Source of the DNA: Caldichromatium japonicum
Lineage (GTDB): Bacteria; Pseudomonadota; Gammaproteobacteria; Chromatiales; Chromatiaceae
Assembly (NCBI RefSeq): GCF_011290485.1
Contig: NZ_CP048029.1
Location: 124,001-188,000 of the forward strand
DNA: 64,000 bases
Reading direction: 5' to 3'
The translations under genes were made by a program, and so were the position numbers. Below, in pieces: positions 1 to 9,999 of this stretch (the stretch's first letter is position 1; each line of letters begins with the position of its first letter). Below the pieces are notes generated by a model that was not told the origin of the DNA, did not search any database, and saw only the letters and a list, made by a program, of their open reading frames with translations.

Positions 1-1429
1 GACCTTCAACGGTCAATTGAACTGGCCCGCTCCGGCCCGCCTGTCCTTGCCCGATCCCTCCATTCGGTTGAGCGGATTCAGCGGTACGGTGCATTTCAAT
101 GAACGCGGCATCGCGCCCTCGACCCTGACCGCGCGGCTTGGCCGCGCCGATGCCCTGACCGATCGGCCTGTGCGTCTAGCGCTCGCCACCCGCAGCAAGG
201 GCCTGGATGTCGAGGTGGCGGCAGATGTGCTCGACCTTGATGCGCTCACCTGGGGTCAGAAGGGTACTGCCGATCTAGGGGTGTTTGCGGTCGAACGCCT
301 GGTGGTGACAGCGGAGCAACTGCGCCTGGCAGGGATCAGCCTGGATGCAGCGAGGATCGAGGCCATGTCAGGAAAGGCGGGCTGGCATCTGCGCCTCTCT
401 GCCGGCGAGCTTTCAGGCGAGCTGGATTGGCCGGCGCAGGCTACTGGGCAGGTGTCTCTTCGCATCGACCGGCTTGATCTGAAGCCATTTTTCAAAACCC
501 GTCCCGGCAACCCAGAGGTCCGCCCCCTGCCCCGTGACTGGCCGCCCTTGCGGGTCCACATCGACCAGGTCGTCTGGGGAGCGGCTCTGCTGGGTGCCTT
601 GGACCTCGAGTGCCAGCCCGCAGCCCTGGGTGCCCGCTGCCCACGCCTTCTCCTGGATGCGCCTGGGCTATTGCGGATTGAGGGACAAGGGGAATGGCAA
701 ACGGGGACGGATGGGTCCGGCCATCTGCTCCTCGATGCCAGCTCACCCGATCCAGGCCGGCTGCTGGCGGCCCTGGATGAGCGCTCGGCCATCGCTGCCG
801 AGCATGCCAGCGCCCGCCTTGATCTCGCCTGGGCCGGTGGGCCATGGGCCTTCGACTGGCGACGCGCTGCTGGCCGCCTGGAGCTTGCGCTCGGGCCAGG
901 GCGCCTGCTCAAGATCGAGCCCGGAGTCGGGCGATTGCTCGGGGTCATCGATCTGGGGTCGATCGGGCGCCGTCTGGCCCTGGACTTTTCGGACCTGCAT
1001 GCCCCCGGATTTGCCTTCGAGCGTTTAGATGGGCAGATCGCCATCGAACATGGCCAGGCGCGTTTTGCTGACCTGCGCATCGAGGGGCCCTCCGCCCGGA
1101 TCTTGGTGACGGGGACGAGCAATCTGCTCACCCAGCGCCTTGACCAGCGCATCCTGATCGAACCCAAGCTGGGTCCCGGCCTGGCTGTGGCCAGTGCCAT
1201 AGCCGGTGGGCCGGCGATCGGGGCGGCGGTCTGGTTGGTCGATCGGGCCGCCGGCAATCCGCTCGCCCTGCTCGGGCGCTATGAATACCGGCTGACCGGT
1301 AGCTGGGACGATCCGCACTGGAGCAGGCTGGGCTGGGAGCCGCTGGGTAAGCTCAAGACGCAGTTCCCCCAGCAAGACCAGACACCCGGGCGCGCCGGCC
1401 GCTCCAATCATTTTCTAGACCAACCCTGA
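1..1429 (+). CDS. yhdP: YhdP/AsmA-family envelope protein, C-terminal part
   Basis: The reading frame is open from the first bases, so the gene starts upstream; about 475 C-terminal residues are visible. It has the repetitive beta-rich pattern of AsmA-like proteins and ends with the YhdP-type block GNPLALLGRYEYRLTGSWDDP (residues counted from the stop, about 50 before the end). Family members are large inner-membrane-anchored proteins spanning the periplasm and implicated in phospholipid transport to the outer membrane. The position just before a nitrilase gene and tldD is a common gammaproteobacterial arrangement. The identification rests on the C-terminal block and on synteny; the N-terminal membrane anchor is outside the window. 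Confidence 0.75.
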   Translation, partial: TFNGQLNWPAPARLSLPDPSIRLSGFSGTVHFNERGIAPSTLTARLGRADALTDRPVRLALATRSKGLDVEVAADVLDLDALTWGQKGTADLGVFAVERLVVTAEQLRLAGISLDAARIEAMSGKAGWHLRLSAGELSGELDWPAQATGQVSLRIDRLDLKPFFKTRPGNPEVRPLPRDWPPLRVHIDQVVWGAALLGALDLECQPAALGARCPRLLLDAPGLLRIEGQGEWQTGTDGSGHLLLDASSPDPGRLLAALDERSAIAAEHASARLDLAWAGGPWAFDWRRAAGRLELALGPGRLLKIEPGVGRLLGVIDLGSIGRRLALDFSDLHAPGFAFERLDGQIAIEHGQARFADLRIEGPSARILVTGTSNLLTQRLDQRILIEPKLGPGLAVASAIAGGPAIGAAVWLVDRAAGNPLALLGRYEYRLTGSWDDPHWSRLGWEPLGKLKTQFPQQDQTPGRAGRSNHFLDQP

Positions 1430-1582
1430 TGCCCGCCTTTTCGCTGGGGCTCTGAGGCTGCTATCGTTACTAGCCTGCAACCTGGGCCGGACCTCCCTGA
1501 ACGGAAACGACCCGTCGGCGATCCATCCATTGGCGCTGGGCTGAGCCAGTGCCGCCGTCAACACGGCTGTGGTTTAGAAGCA

Positions 1583-2413
1583 ATGAGAGAACGACACAAG
1601 ATCGGGGTCGTCCAGATGGCAAGCGGCCCCAATGTCAGCGCAAATCTGCTCGAGGCCGAGCGTCTCATCCGGCAGGCCGTCGATGAGGGGGCAGAGCTCG
1701 TCGTCCTGCCCGAGAACTTCGCCTGTATCGGCAAGGATGACCGCGATCAGCTTGCCCTCCGCGAACCGGAAGGGGATGGACCGCTCCAGGCATTTCTGGC
1801 GCGCTCGGCTAGACAATTCGCTATCTGGCTGGTCGGCGGCACCATCCCCCTGGCTGCTGCTGATCCGGATAAGGCGCGCGCTGCCTGTCTGGTCTTTGAT
1901 GATCGCGGCGAGCGGGTGGCCCGCTACGACAAAATCCATCTCTTCGACGTCAATCTGCCCGGCAGCGATGAGCGCTATCGCGAATCGGTACTCATCGAGC
2001 CCGGTTCGACGCCGGTAGTCATCGATACCCCCTTTGGGTCCTTGGGCCTGGCGGTCTGCTATGACCTGCGTTTTCCCGAGCTCTTCCGCCGTCTGATCGA
2101 TGCAGGTGCCGAGATCTTGGCCGTCCCCTCCGCCTTTACCGCGGTCACCGGCAAGGCCCATTGGGAGCCCCTGGTACGGGCGCGGGCGATCGAAAACCTC
2201 GCCTATGTCGCCGCTGCCGGACAGGGCGGCTTTCATGTCAGCGGGCGCGAGACCCACGGCCATAGCCTGATCGTCGATCCCTGGGGGGCCATCCTGGCCC
2301 AGGTACCACGCGGGGCAGGTGTCGCCTGCGCCACCCTGGATCGCGAGTTCCTCGATTCGGTACGCCGCAGCTTTCCGACTATCAGCCACCGCCGTTTGAA
2401 ATGCGATGTCTGA
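1583..2413 (+). CDS. Carbon-nitrogen hydrolase (nitrilase superfamily, Nit1-like)
   Basis: A 276-residue protein with the complete nitrilase triad: Glu44 in LPENF, Lys117 in RYDKIHLFD and Cys159 in LAVCYDLRFPELFR. These residues hydrolyse a C-N amide or nitrile bond through a thioester on the cysteine. Length and motifs fit the Nit1/YbeM type, some of which are deaminated-glutathione amidases; the substrate here is not determined. It lies 150 bp after the YhdP gene and about 140 bp before tldD, an arrangement seen in many gammaproteobacteria, so it may be co-transcribed with them. Confidence 0.88.
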   Translation: MRERHKIGVVQMASGPNVSANLLEAERLIRQAVDEGAELVVLPENFACIGKDDRDQLALREPEGDGPLQAFLARSARQFAIWLVGGTIPLAAADPDKARAACLVFDDRGERVARYDKIHLFDVNLPGSDERYRESVLIEPGSTPVVIDTPFGSLGLAVCYDLRFPELFRRLIDAGAEILAVPSAFTAVTGKAHWEPLVRARAIENLAYVAAAGQGGFHVSGRETHGHSLIVDPWGAILAQVPRGAGVACATLDREFLDSVRRSFPTISHRRLKCDV

Positions 2414-2555
2414 GGTCGTATCTCAGGTCCTGGGCCGCCGATCATGCAAGATACCTGCTGACCGAGGCGCTATCCTGATCGCCCATTCCCCGATATGGTC
2501 AGGTGCCGCCTGAGGTGGCTGCCAGGTGGGACGCACAACGAGCAAACTATCCGAT

Positions 2556-4034
2556 ATGAATGACCCAATGACCATTGCCCGCGCCAATCTTCTCGAACCC
2601 GCGGGCCTGACTGAGGTGGACCTCGACCGCCTGTTGTCCGAATTGACCGCCGCATCGGTCGATTCGGCAGACATCTATTTTCAGTACAGCCGCTTGCAAT
2701 CCTGGGTCCTGGAGGATGGGATCATCAAGGACGGCGCCTTCCATATCGAGCAGGGCGCCGGTCTGCGGGCGATCGCCGGCGAGGCGACCGGCTTTGCCTA
2801 TTCGGATGAACTAAGCCTGCCGGCGCTCATAGAAGCAGCCCAAACGGCGCGTGCAATCGCTGCCCAGGGTCAGAGCAGGCGCGTCCATGTCCAGCCCATC
2901 CGCGGGCGTTCGCTCTATGCCCCGCTCGACCCGATCCTCAGCCTCGACGATGCCGACAAAGTCGTGCTCTTGCAGCGGATCGATGCCGAGGCGCGCCGCA
3001 CTGACCCCAGGGTGCGCGAGGTCACCGTCAGCCTGGTGGCGGTCCAGGATACGGTACTGATCCTGGCTGCGGATGGTACCCTGGCAGCCGATGTGCGTCC
3101 CCTAGTGCGCCTGAATGTCAATGTGATCGCCGAGCACAATGGCCGGCGCGAGCAGGGGACGAGCGGCGGCGGGGCCCGCGCTGATCTCAGCTATCTGCTC
3201 GAAGGCGAGCGGGGGCTGGGCTTTGCCCGCGAGGCAGTGCGCCTGGCGCTGGTGAATCTTGAGGCGTGCCCCGCCCCAGCGGGGACCATGACGGTGGTCT
3301 TGGGGCCTGGCTGGCCTGGGGTGCTGCTCCATGAGGCGGTGGGGCATGGGTTGGAAGGCGATTTCAACCGCAAGGGCAGTTCGGCCTTTGCCGGACGCAT
3401 TGGCCAGCGGGTCGCGTCCCCAGGCGTCACCGTGGTCGATGATGGCAGCCTGGCAGGACGGCGCGGGTCGCTCAATATCGACGATGAGGGGACGCCCAGC
3501 CAGTGCACCGTCTTGATCGAGGACGGCATCCTCTGCGGCTATCTGCAAGACAAGCTCAATGCCCGGCTGATGGGGGCATCCCCGACCGGCAACGGACGGC
3601 GTGAGTCATACGCCCATCTACCGATGCCGCGCATGACCAATACCTATATGCTCGCCGGCACTCATGACCCCGAGGAAATCATCGCCTCGGTAGACCGCGG
3701 TCTGTATGCGGTCAATTTCGGCGGTGGCCAGGTCGATATCACCTCTGGCAAGTTCGTCTTTTCGGCCAGCGAGTCCTATCTAATCGAGAGGGGGCGCCTG
3801 GTCTGCCCGGTCAAGGACGCCACTCTCATCGGTCATGGTCCAGAGGTCCTCACCCGCGTCAGCATGATCGGCTATGATCTCAGGCTCGATGAGGGTGTGG
3901 GGACCTGCGGCAAGGAGGGACAGAGCGTACCGGTCGGGGTGGGCCAGCCGACCTTGCGCATCGATGGGCTCACCGTCGGCGGGACCCGGGCCAAGGGGCG
4001 GCCTGTGACCAGCGATCTGTCATTGGGGGATTGA
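2556..4034 (+). CDS. tldD: TldD metalloprotease subunit
   Basis: A 492-residue protein close in length to E. coli TldD (481). The metal-binding motif [11 protein letters not shown] is at residues 259-269 and the N-terminal block [12 protein letters not shown] is conserved. TldD pairs with PmbA/TldE to form a heterodimeric peptidase that degrades unfolded peptides and, in some bacteria, matures peptides such as microcin B17 or acts on CcdA. I chose ATG 2556 because it aligns with the family N-terminus; a GTG at 2526 is an upstream alternative. The partner pmbA follows two bases after the stop. Confidence 0.93.
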   Translation: MNDPMTIARANLLEPAGLTEVDLDRLLSELTAASVDSADIYFQYSRLQSWVLEDGIIKDGAFHIEQGAGLRAIAGEATGFAYSDELSLPALIEAAQTARAIAAQGQSRRVHVQPIRGRSLYAPLDPILSLDDADKVVLLQRIDAEARRTDPRVREVTVSLVAVQDTVLILAADGTLAADVRPLVRLNVNVIAEHNGRREQGTSGGGARADLSYLLEGERGLGFAREAVRLALVNLEACPAPAGTMTVVLGPGWPGVLLHEAVGHGLEGDFNRKGSSAFAGRIGQRVASPGVTVVDDGSLAGRRGSLNIDDEGTPSQCTVLIEDGILCGYLQDKLNARLMGASPTGNGRRESYAHLPMPRMTNTYMLAGTHDPEEIIASVDRGLYAVNFGGGQVDITSGKFVFSASESYLIERGRLVCPVKDATLIGHGPEVLTRVSMIGYDLRLDEGVGTCGKEGQSVPVGVGQPTLRIDGLTVGGTRAKGRPVTSDLSLGD

Positions 4035-4036
4035 TC

Positions 4037-5425
4037 ATGCCGATCCTGACCACCCCAGAGACCGCTCAGGAGCTGGCCCATCTGCATCAGGTCATCGAGG
4101 ACCTGCTCCAGGAGGCGCAGCGCCAGGGGGCAAGCGCCGCCGAGGCCTCGGTCGGTATCCGCACCGGGCTCGAGGTCAGGGTGCGGCTCGGCGCCGTCGA
4201 GACCATCGAGCACACCCGCGACCGGGGCCTGAGCGTAACCCTGTATTTCGGACACCGCCAGGGCTCGGCCAGCACCTCGGACGTCAGCCCTGCGGCCATC
4301 CGCGCGACGGTCGCTGCCGCGCGCGCCATCGCCCAGCACACCCAAGAGGACCCTTGCGCCCAGCTCCCGCCTGTAGAGCGCCTGGCCCAGAAGGTTCCAG
4401 ACCTAGACCTCTATCATTCCTGGCCGCTTGCCGTCGATGAGGCCATTGAGCAGGCGCGCGTCTGCGAGGATGCAGCCCTGACCCTGGACTCCCGGATCGT
4501 CAACTCGGAGGGCGCGAGCCTATCGCTCCAGCGCCATCTGCATGTCTCAGGTAACAGCCTGGGCTTCATCGGCGGCTATCCGACCACCCGCTACGGCCTC
4601 AGTTGCGCCGTTATCGCCCAGTCCGGCGAGGAGATGCAGCGCGATGACTGGTGGACGACGGCCCGCGCCGCCGGGGATCTGGTGGCGCCGGAGGCAGTGG
4701 GGCGGCGGGCTGCAGAGCGCGCCCTGGCCCGGCTCGGCGCCAGACGCCTGAAGACCTGCGAGGCCCCGGTGCTCTTCAGCGCCGAGGTGGCCACGGGTCT
4801 AGCACGCCATCTAGTCTCGGCGATCAACGGGCATAACCTCTATCGCCACGCTAGCTTCCTGCTCGATCATCTCGGCCAGCCGATCTTTCCGGCCTGGATG
4901 CGTATCCATGAACAGCCGCACCTGCCGCGCGGTTTGAGCAGCGCGCCCTATGATGGCGAGGGCGTGGCCACGGCCCCCAAAGACCTGGTGCGCGACGGGG
5001 TGCTTGCGACCTATGTCCTGGATACCTATGCGGGCTGTCGCCTGGGTCTGCCGACCACAGGCAATGCCGGCGGGGTGCGCAATCTACGGATCGAGCCCAC
5101 GCCCGTTCGCCCGACAGGCGCGGGCGTGGCCCCCGCCGGCCTAGATCGCCCGGCGCTGCTGCGCGAGCTGGGGCGGGGTCTGCTGGTCACCGAGCTTATC
5201 GGTCAGGGGGTGAACCTGGTCACCGGCGATTATTCGCGCGGAGCCGCCGGGTTTTGGGTCGAGAACGGCGAGATCCAATATCCGGTAGAAGAGATCACCA
5301 TCGCCGGCAATCTCAAGGAGATGTTCGAGCGCCTGGTGGCGGTCGGCAGTGATGATGACATCCCCGGCAGCACCCGCACCGGTTCTTGGCTGATCGAGCG
5401 GATGACCATCGCCGGAGAGAATTGA
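4037..5425 (+). CDS. pmbA: PmbA/TldE metalloprotease subunit
   Basis: A 462-residue TldE/PmbA homologue. It lacks the HExxH motif of its partner, as expected, and keeps the family C-terminal blocks GNAGGVRNLRI and LIGQGVNLVTGDYSRGAAGFW. It forms the second half of the TldD/TldE peptidase. ATG 4037 lies two bases after the tldD stop with a G-rich site just upstream, so translation is probably coupled; a TTG at 4031 overlapping the tldD stop is an alternative start. Confidence 0.93.
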   Translation: MPILTTPETAQELAHLHQVIEDLLQEAQRQGASAAEASVGIRTGLEVRVRLGAVETIEHTRDRGLSVTLYFGHRQGSASTSDVSPAAIRATVAAARAIAQHTQEDPCAQLPPVERLAQKVPDLDLYHSWPLAVDEAIEQARVCEDAALTLDSRIVNSEGASLSLQRHLHVSGNSLGFIGGYPTTRYGLSCAVIAQSGEEMQRDDWWTTARAAGDLVAPEAVGRRAAERALARLGARRLKTCEAPVLFSAEVATGLARHLVSAINGHNLYRHASFLLDHLGQPIFPAWMRIHEQPHLPRGLSSAPYDGEGVATAPKDLVRDGVLATYVLDTYAGCRLGLPTTGNAGGVRNLRIEPTPVRPTGAGVAPAGLDRPALLRELGRGLLVTELIGQGVNLVTGDYSRGAAGFWVENGEIQYPVEEITIAGNLKEMFERLVAVGSDDDIPGSTRTGSWLIERMTIAGEN

Positions 5426-5436
5426 GTGGAGCGCAA

Positions 5437-5590
5437 TATATGGATTGCGGCTTACGCCGGACGGCATCGGCTGACGCCAATGCAAGCCCAGTTGATGGCT
5501 GAATGATGGGTTGGGCTGGAATGATGGCTCGGCATCTGTATATTCTCATCACACTGGCGAAAGCCGGTGTCTGGCTTGCCAGCAGGTAGG
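5437..5590. repeat. Interspersed palindromic repeat cluster (degenerate)
   Basis: The gap between pmbA and fcl holds two degenerate units of a repeat found elsewhere in the window: ATTGCGGCTTACGCCGG near 5443, and CACTGGCGAAAGCCGG near 5552. Both are imperfect hairpins of the CCGGCxxxxGCCGG type. No gene is visible in this 230-bp gap. Confidence 0.5.
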
Positions 5591-5655
5591 TGGGGAAAAG
5601 CAATGCTCTCCTCTTGCCTCAGCGTTTCCACACCAGTGAATCGGGGTTATGAGCG

Positions 5656-6639
5656 ATGACCCATGAAGGGCTAGGCCCTGTCTATGTCGCCGGGCATCGC
5701 GGGCTGGTGGGCTCCGCCATCCTGCGCGCCCTGGCGCGTCAGGGCGTTTCGGATGTCTTGACCCGCACCCATGCCGAATTGGATCTCACGGATCAGGCAG
5801 CGGTCGAGCGTTTCTTCGCCAGCGAACCCCCCTATCGGGTCTATCTGGCGGCGGCCAAGGTCGGCGGCATCCTGGCCAATGACACCTATCCCGCCGAGTT
5901 CATTTATCAGAACCTGATGATCACCGCCCATGTCGTCCACGCTGCCTGGCGGCATGGGGTCGAGCGCCTGCTCTTTCTCGGCAGTTCGTGCATCTATCCG
6001 CCCCAGGCGCTCCAGCCGCTGCGCGAGGAGGCCTTGCTCAGCGGCCCGCTGGAGCCGACCAACGAGCCCTACGCCATCGCCAAGATCGCCGGCATCAAGC
6101 TCTGCGAGTCCTACAACCGCCAGTACGGGACCGACTTTCGCAGCCTGATGCCCACCAACCTCTATGGGCCAGGCGACAACTTTGATCTAAACACCAGTCA
6201 TGTCATCCCCGCTTTGATCCGCAAGTTCCACGAGGCCAAAGCCGAAGGCCGGCCCGAGGTCGTGGTCTGGGGCAGCGGGCAGGTGCGCCGCGAGTTTTTG
6301 CATGTCGATGACCTGGCCGCCGCCTGTCTGTTCGTCATGGATCTGCCTCCTGCCGTCTATCGCGCTGCGACCTCGCCGCGCTGTTCGCATCTCAATGTCG
6401 GCAGCGGTGAGGACATCGCGATCGCCGATTTAGCCGCCCTGATCGGCGAGATCGTGGGCTTTACCGGTGCGATCCGCTTCGATCCGGCGCGGCCTGAGGG
6501 GCCGCCGCGCAAACAGATCGACAGCCGGCGTCTTTATGAATTGGGCTGGCAGCCGCGGATCGGTCTGCGCGAGGGCCTGGCCCAGACCTATGCCTGGTAT
6601 CTGGCTCACCAGGCCAAGATCCAGGGCAGTGCCCGATGA
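5656..6639 (+). CDS. fcl: GDP-L-fucose synthase
   Basis: A 327-residue extended SDR that epimerises and reduces GDP-4-keto-6-deoxymannose to GDP-L-fucose with NADPH. The nucleotide-binding motif [10 protein letters not shown] is near residue 11, the catalytic serine region is LGSSCIYPP near 108, and Tyr139/Lys143 form the YxxxK pair in YAIAKIAG. Its substrate is made by GDP-mannose 4,6-dehydratase, encoded about 56 kb away at the other end of the window. The stop overlaps the sdhB start (ATGA), so a sugar-nucleotide gene heads a succinate dehydrogenase gene string, which is unusual. Confidence 0.92.
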   Translation: MTHEGLGPVYVAGHRGLVGSAILRALARQGVSDVLTRTHAELDLTDQAAVERFFASEPPYRVYLAAAKVGGILANDTYPAEFIYQNLMITAHVVHAAWRHGVERLLFLGSSCIYPPQALQPLREEALLSGPLEPTNEPYAIAKIAGIKLCESYNRQYGTDFRSLMPTNLYGPGDNFDLNTSHVIPALIRKFHEAKAEGRPEVVVWGSGQVRREFLHVDDLAAACLFVMDLPPAVYRAATSPRCSHLNVGSGEDIAIADLAALIGEIVGFTGAIRFDPARPEGPPRKQIDSRRLYELGWQPRIGLREGLAQTYAWYLAHQAKIQGSAR

Positions 6640-7346
6640 ACGAGCCTGCCGTACTCAAACTCCAGGTCTATCGCTACAACCTAGAGCAGGACCAATGCCC
6701 GCGCATGCAGGCATATGAGGTTGCGCCCTATCCAGGCATGATGCTGCGCGATGCCTTGTTGGCGATCAAGGCGCAGGATGAGTCATTCAGCTTTCGCCAC
6801 TCCTGCGGTGAGGGCGTCTGTGGTTCGGATGCGGTCAATGTCAATGGGCGCAATCGCCTGGCCTGTATCACCCCGGTCAACGGGCTCGAGACCCCGATCC
6901 AGGTGCGCCCGCTGCCTGGGCTCCCGGTGATCCGCGACCTCGTGGTGGACATGAGCCAGTTCTATGCCCATTATCGGGCGATCATGCCTTATCTCACGCG
7001 CAAGGACCCGCTGCCCGAGCATGAGCTCTTACAGACACCTGCGGAGCGGGCGCGTCTCGATGGGCTGTATGAATGCATCCTCTGCGCCTGTTGCACCACC
7101 GCCTGTCCGTCATTTTGGTGGAACCCCGAGCGCTTTCGCGGGCCGGCAGCACTCCTCCAGGTCTGGCGTTTTCTGGCCGACAGCCGCGATCAGGCGACCG
7201 ACGAACGTCTGGATGACCTCGACGGGCCCTACCGCCTCTTTCGCTGTCGCGGGATCATGAACTGTGTGGAGGTCTGTCCCAAGGGGTTGAACCCGACCCG
7301 CGCCATCGGACACATCAAGGCGCTGATGATCGAACGGGGATTTTAA
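6636..7346 (+). CDS. sdhB: Succinate dehydrogenase iron-sulfur subunit
   Basis: A 236-residue SdhB. The 2Fe-2S ligands are Cys57, Cys62, Asp65 and Cys77 ([10 protein letters not shown]...LAC). The C-terminal half carries the 4Fe-4S/3Fe-4S pattern [12 protein letters not shown] and [17 protein letters not shown]. It carries electrons from the flavin of SdhA to quinone at the membrane anchor. The sdhCDA genes are not upstream; fcl is, and it overlaps the sdhB start by four bases. sdhE and ygfX follow directly. Confidence 0.95.
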   Translation: MNEPAVLKLQVYRYNLEQDQCPRMQAYEVAPYPGMMLRDALLAIKAQDESFSFRHSCGEGVCGSDAVNVNGRNRLACITPVNGLETPIQVRPLPGLPVIRDLVVDMSQFYAHYRAIMPYLTRKDPLPEHELLQTPAERARLDGLYECILCACCTTACPSFWWNPERFRGPAALLQVWRFLADSRDQATDERLDDLDGPYRLFRCRGIMNCVEVCPKGLNPTRAIGHIKALMIERGF

Positions 7347-7351
7347 GCTGG

Positions 7352-7660
7352 ATGGATCACGCAACCGCGCACCTGTCTGGCTCATCGGCGATCGACGAGG
7401 AAGAAAAGCGCCGCCTGCGCTGGAGCTGTCGGCGCGGGTTGCTTGAGCTCGAACATCTGCTTGGTGGCTTTCTCGATACGGGCTTTGAGCGCCTGTCTCC
7501 TGCCGAACGACAGGCCTTCACCGCCTTGCTCGCCGAGGACGATCAGCGGTTGAACGACTGGTTCTTCGGGCGCAGCCTGCCTTGCGATCCTCAACGGCGG
7601 GCGCTGATTGCGCGCATCCTCGCCGAGGTCTCGGTTCTGCCCCCGCCTGCAGACCCCTAG
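7352..7660 (+). CDS. sdhE: FAD assembly factor SdhE
   Basis: A 102-residue protein of the SdhE/YgfY family with the signature RRGLLELE near residue 27 (RGxxE), needed to promote covalent flavin attachment to SdhA. It has about 20 extra N-terminal residues compared with short family members. It starts five bases after sdhB and is followed by the YgfX gene after three bases, giving a tight sdhB-sdhE-ygfX operon. Confidence 0.9.
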   Translation: MDHATAHLSGSSAIDEEEKRRLRWSCRRGLLELEHLLGGFLDTGFERLSPAERQAFTALLAEDDQRLNDWFFGRSLPCDPQRRALIARILAEVSVLPPPADP

Positions 7661-7663
7661 ACG

Positions 7664-8095
7664 ATGGATCGCCCCACTGATCCACCCCTGATCCTCGAGC
7701 CCCGTCCCTCGCGTCTCCTCTTGCTCTTTGCCTGTCTCACTCATCTCCTGGCGGCGGCGGTGAGCCTTGCACTGCCGCTCGGCGGCTGGCAAATGGCCCT
7801 GGTGGTGCTCTTGAGCCTTGGTAAGACACTCTGGGCGGACGTCCTGCGCCGCGCCCCCTGGTCGATCCGCGCGGCGACCTGGAACGCCGACGGTACCTGG
7901 AGCTTAAGGCTCGCCGATGGGCGGATGCTTGCAGCCCAGCTTGCGCCCGCGAGTTTCATCGGCCTGCACTGGGTCTCACTGGTCTTTATCACAGGGCGCC
8001 GGCGGCGCACCCTGGTCCTGACCGCCGACGTCCTGGAGGTTGACACCCTACGCCGCCTGCGTCAGCGTTTGCGCCTCCGTTGTGGTATGAGGTAA
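7664..8095 (+). CDS. YgfX-family membrane protein
   Basis: A 143-residue protein with two N-terminal hydrophobic segments (roughly residues 18-35 and 38-55), then a soluble domain containing WNADGTWSLRLADG and an LVLTADVL segment, the usual layout of YgfX/CptA. The family is encoded next to sdhE; in E. coli it was proposed as a toxin-like inhibitor of cell division, which is disputed. The assignment rests mainly on position after sdhE plus the topology. Confidence 0.72.
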   Translation: MDRPTDPPLILEPRPSRLLLLFACLTHLLAAAVSLALPLGGWQMALVVLLSLGKTLWADVLRRAPWSIRAATWNADGTWSLRLADGRMLAAQLAPASFIGLHWVSLVFITGRRRRTLVLTADVLEVDTLRRLRQRLRLRCGMR

Positions 8096-8107
8096 GGGGT
8101 ATAAGCG

Positions 8108-9109
8108 ATGCGGGTTCTGCTTGTGGGTGGTGCCGGCTATCTCGGCAGCCATGTCTGTGTAGAGCTCTTGCAGTCGGGGTGCCAGGTCCTGGTGCTCGAC
8201 AATCTAAGCCGCGGGCAGGAGGAGCTCTTGCGCCGGGCGGGCGAGATCACCCATCAGGGGCTGGGGTTCTTCGAGGGCGATCTGCGCGAGCGCGAGACCC
8301 TGGACCTGATCTTCGGCCAAGGGCGGTTCGATGCCGTGATCCTGTGCACGGGTCTAGACGCGATCGCCGATGCACTCGCCCAGCCGTTGGCGCACTATGG
8401 CAACGCCCTGCAGGGGCTCTTGACCCTCTGCGAGGCGATGGCGGCCTGGGGGGTGCGCACCCTGATCCTGACCTCATCAGCGACGGTCTATGGCGAGGCG
8501 GGGGGGCCGCTCCGCGAGGATCGCGCACCCCAACCGATCCATCCCCAAGGCCGCTGCGCCTGGTTTGGCGAGATGATCCTTAAAGACCTTCAGCGCGCCG
8601 ACCCGAGTTGGCGCATCGCGCTCCTCAGAATCTTCAACCCTGCAGGCGCCCACCCGAGCGGGTACATCGGCGAGGACCCCAAGGCGACGAGCCTTATCGC
8701 TCAGATCGCCCAGGTGGCCCTCGGCCGGCGTGAGCGGCTGTTGATCTTGGGGAACGATTATCCCACCCCCGACGGCACCGCGGTGCGCGACTATGTCCAT
8801 GTCCAGGACCTCGCGCGCGCCTATCGTCTGAGCCTAGAGCGGCTCCAGTCAGGTGAGGGGATGATCTGTTGCAACCTGGGGAGGGGGCGGGGTTATAGCG
8901 TGCTTGAGGTAATCACGGCCTTTACCCGGGTAACGGGTTGCGCGATCCCTTATGACTATGCCGCAAGGCGTACAGGCGACGTCGCTTGCTGTGTCGCTGA
9001 CTCCACCCAGGCGCGGCTCGTACTCGGCTGGGTGCCGCAGGCCGACCTCGACCGGATGATCGCTGATGCCTGGCGCTGGTGGATGCAAAATCCAGATGAA
9101 TTGGGGTAG
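8108..9109 (+). CDS. UDP-glucose 4-epimerase-like protein lacking the catalytic Tyr/Lys
   Basis: A 333-residue GalE-family protein, similar along its whole length to E. coli GalE: GGAGYLGSH at 7-15, SSATVYGE with Ser124, and a RIFNPAGAHPSG block. The YxxxK catalytic pair is missing. The segment that should read PYGKSK reads HPQGRCAWFGE (from residue 145), placing Gln147 and Ala151 at the Tyr and Lys positions. Normal GalE uses that tyrosine as base and the lysine to position NAD. The frame is otherwise intact, so this is not simple decay. It may be inactive as an epimerase or have another role. Confidence 0.85.
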   Translation: MRVLLVGGAGYLGSHVCVELLQSGCQVLVLDNLSRGQEELLRRAGEITHQGLGFFEGDLRERETLDLIFGQGRFDAVILCTGLDAIADALAQPLAHYGNALQGLLTLCEAMAAWGVRTLILTSSATVYGEAGGPLREDRAPQPIHPQGRCAWFGEMILKDLQRADPSWRIALLRIFNPAGAHPSGYIGEDPKATSLIAQIAQVALGRRERLLILGNDYPTPDGTAVRDYVHVQDLARAYRLSLERLQSGEGMICCNLGRGRGYSVLEVITAFTRVTGCAIPYDYAARRTGDVACCVADSTQARLVLGWVPQADLDRMIADAWRWWMQNPDELG

Positions 9110-9224
9110 GTTAAGCACCGCGTATCCTGCTTCATGTGGGTAGTTTTACATTCAGATTGCGCTCCCCCCGTAGGGTTTTGTAATGCGCGCTGATCACGAA
9201 AATCTTTGGGAGCTTCACTATACA

Positions 9225-9791
9225 ATGTCGATCAAATCAGACCGCTGGATCCAGCGTATGGCTATCGAGCACCGGATGATCGAGCCCTTTGAGCCCAATC
9301 AGGTCCGTGAGACCAAGAAGGGGCGGGTGATCTCCTACGGCACCTCGAGCTATGGCTATGATGTGCGCTGCGCCGATGAGTTTAAGATCTTCACCAATAT
9401 CAATTCGGTGATCGTCGATCCCAAGGCCTTTGATCCGAATAGCTTTGTGGATCTCAAGGCCGATGTCTGTATCATCCCACCCAATTCATTTGCCCTGGCG
9501 CATACGGTGGAATATTTCCGCATCCCGCGCAATGTGCTCTGCATCTGCATGGGTAAATCGACCTTTGCCCGCTGCGGGATCATCGTCAATGTGACCCCCT
9601 TGGAGCCTGAATGGGAGGGGCATATTACCTTGGAGATTTCCAATACCACCCCGCTTCCTGCTAAAGTCTATGCCCATGAGGGCATCGCTCAGATCCTGTT
9701 CTTGGAATCCGATGAGGTCTGTGAAGTCTCGTATAAGGATCGCGGAGGTAAATATCAGGGGCAGCGGGGGGTAACCTTACCGCGGCCCTGA
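9225..9791 (+). CDS. dcd: dCTP deaminase
   Basis: A 188-residue Dcd that converts dCTP to dUTP in thymidylate synthesis. Diagnostic blocks are [18 protein letters not shown] and [14 protein letters not shown], the last including the catalytic glutamate. Length matches the usual 188-193. ATG 9225 was preferred to the in-frame start at 9183 because the family begins MSIKSDRWI and a GGGAG site lies 12 bases upstream. It stands alone between galE-like and a repeat-bearing gap. Confidence 0.95.
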   Translation: MSIKSDRWIQRMAIEHRMIEPFEPNQVRETKKGRVISYGTSSYGYDVRCADEFKIFTNINSVIVDPKAFDPNSFVDLKADVCIIPPNSFALAHTVEYFRIPRNVLCICMGKSTFARCGIIVNVTPLEPEWEGHITLEISNTTPLPAKVYAHEGIAQILFLESDEVCEVSYKDRGGKYQGQRGVTLPRP

Positions 9792-9799
9792 GGAAACGC

Positions 9800-9990
9800 T
9801 CGGTAAATCCTGCCCCTCATTCCGGTGCAAGCTGCAATCCACTGGATACTGGCTGTCGGCGGTGTCATGGGCATCGACCGGCGTTTCCTTCCTGTATTTT
9901 GCTGTCCGTCTGCTGGTGCGCATCCAGTGGCGAGCGCAGGATTGGCATATCCTAAAGGGCCCTTGGAGGGGGATGCGGGCATTTTGCCCG
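9800..9990. repeat. Degenerate interspersed repeat region
   Basis: The gap between the convergent dcd and dsrC-like genes contains decayed pieces of the CCGGxxTGACG repeat family (for example CTCATTCCGGTGCAAGC) and a GGGCCCTTGGAGGGGG...CCCGC stretch. I see no gene here. Confidence 0.35.
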
Positions 9991-9999
9991 CACCCCCGC

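Noticed and set aside
256..1257. Long antisense ORF of 333 codons opposite the YhdP gene
   Set aside because: Arg/Ser/Pro-rich composition typical of a shadow of a GC-rich gene; no family similarity and no ribosome site.
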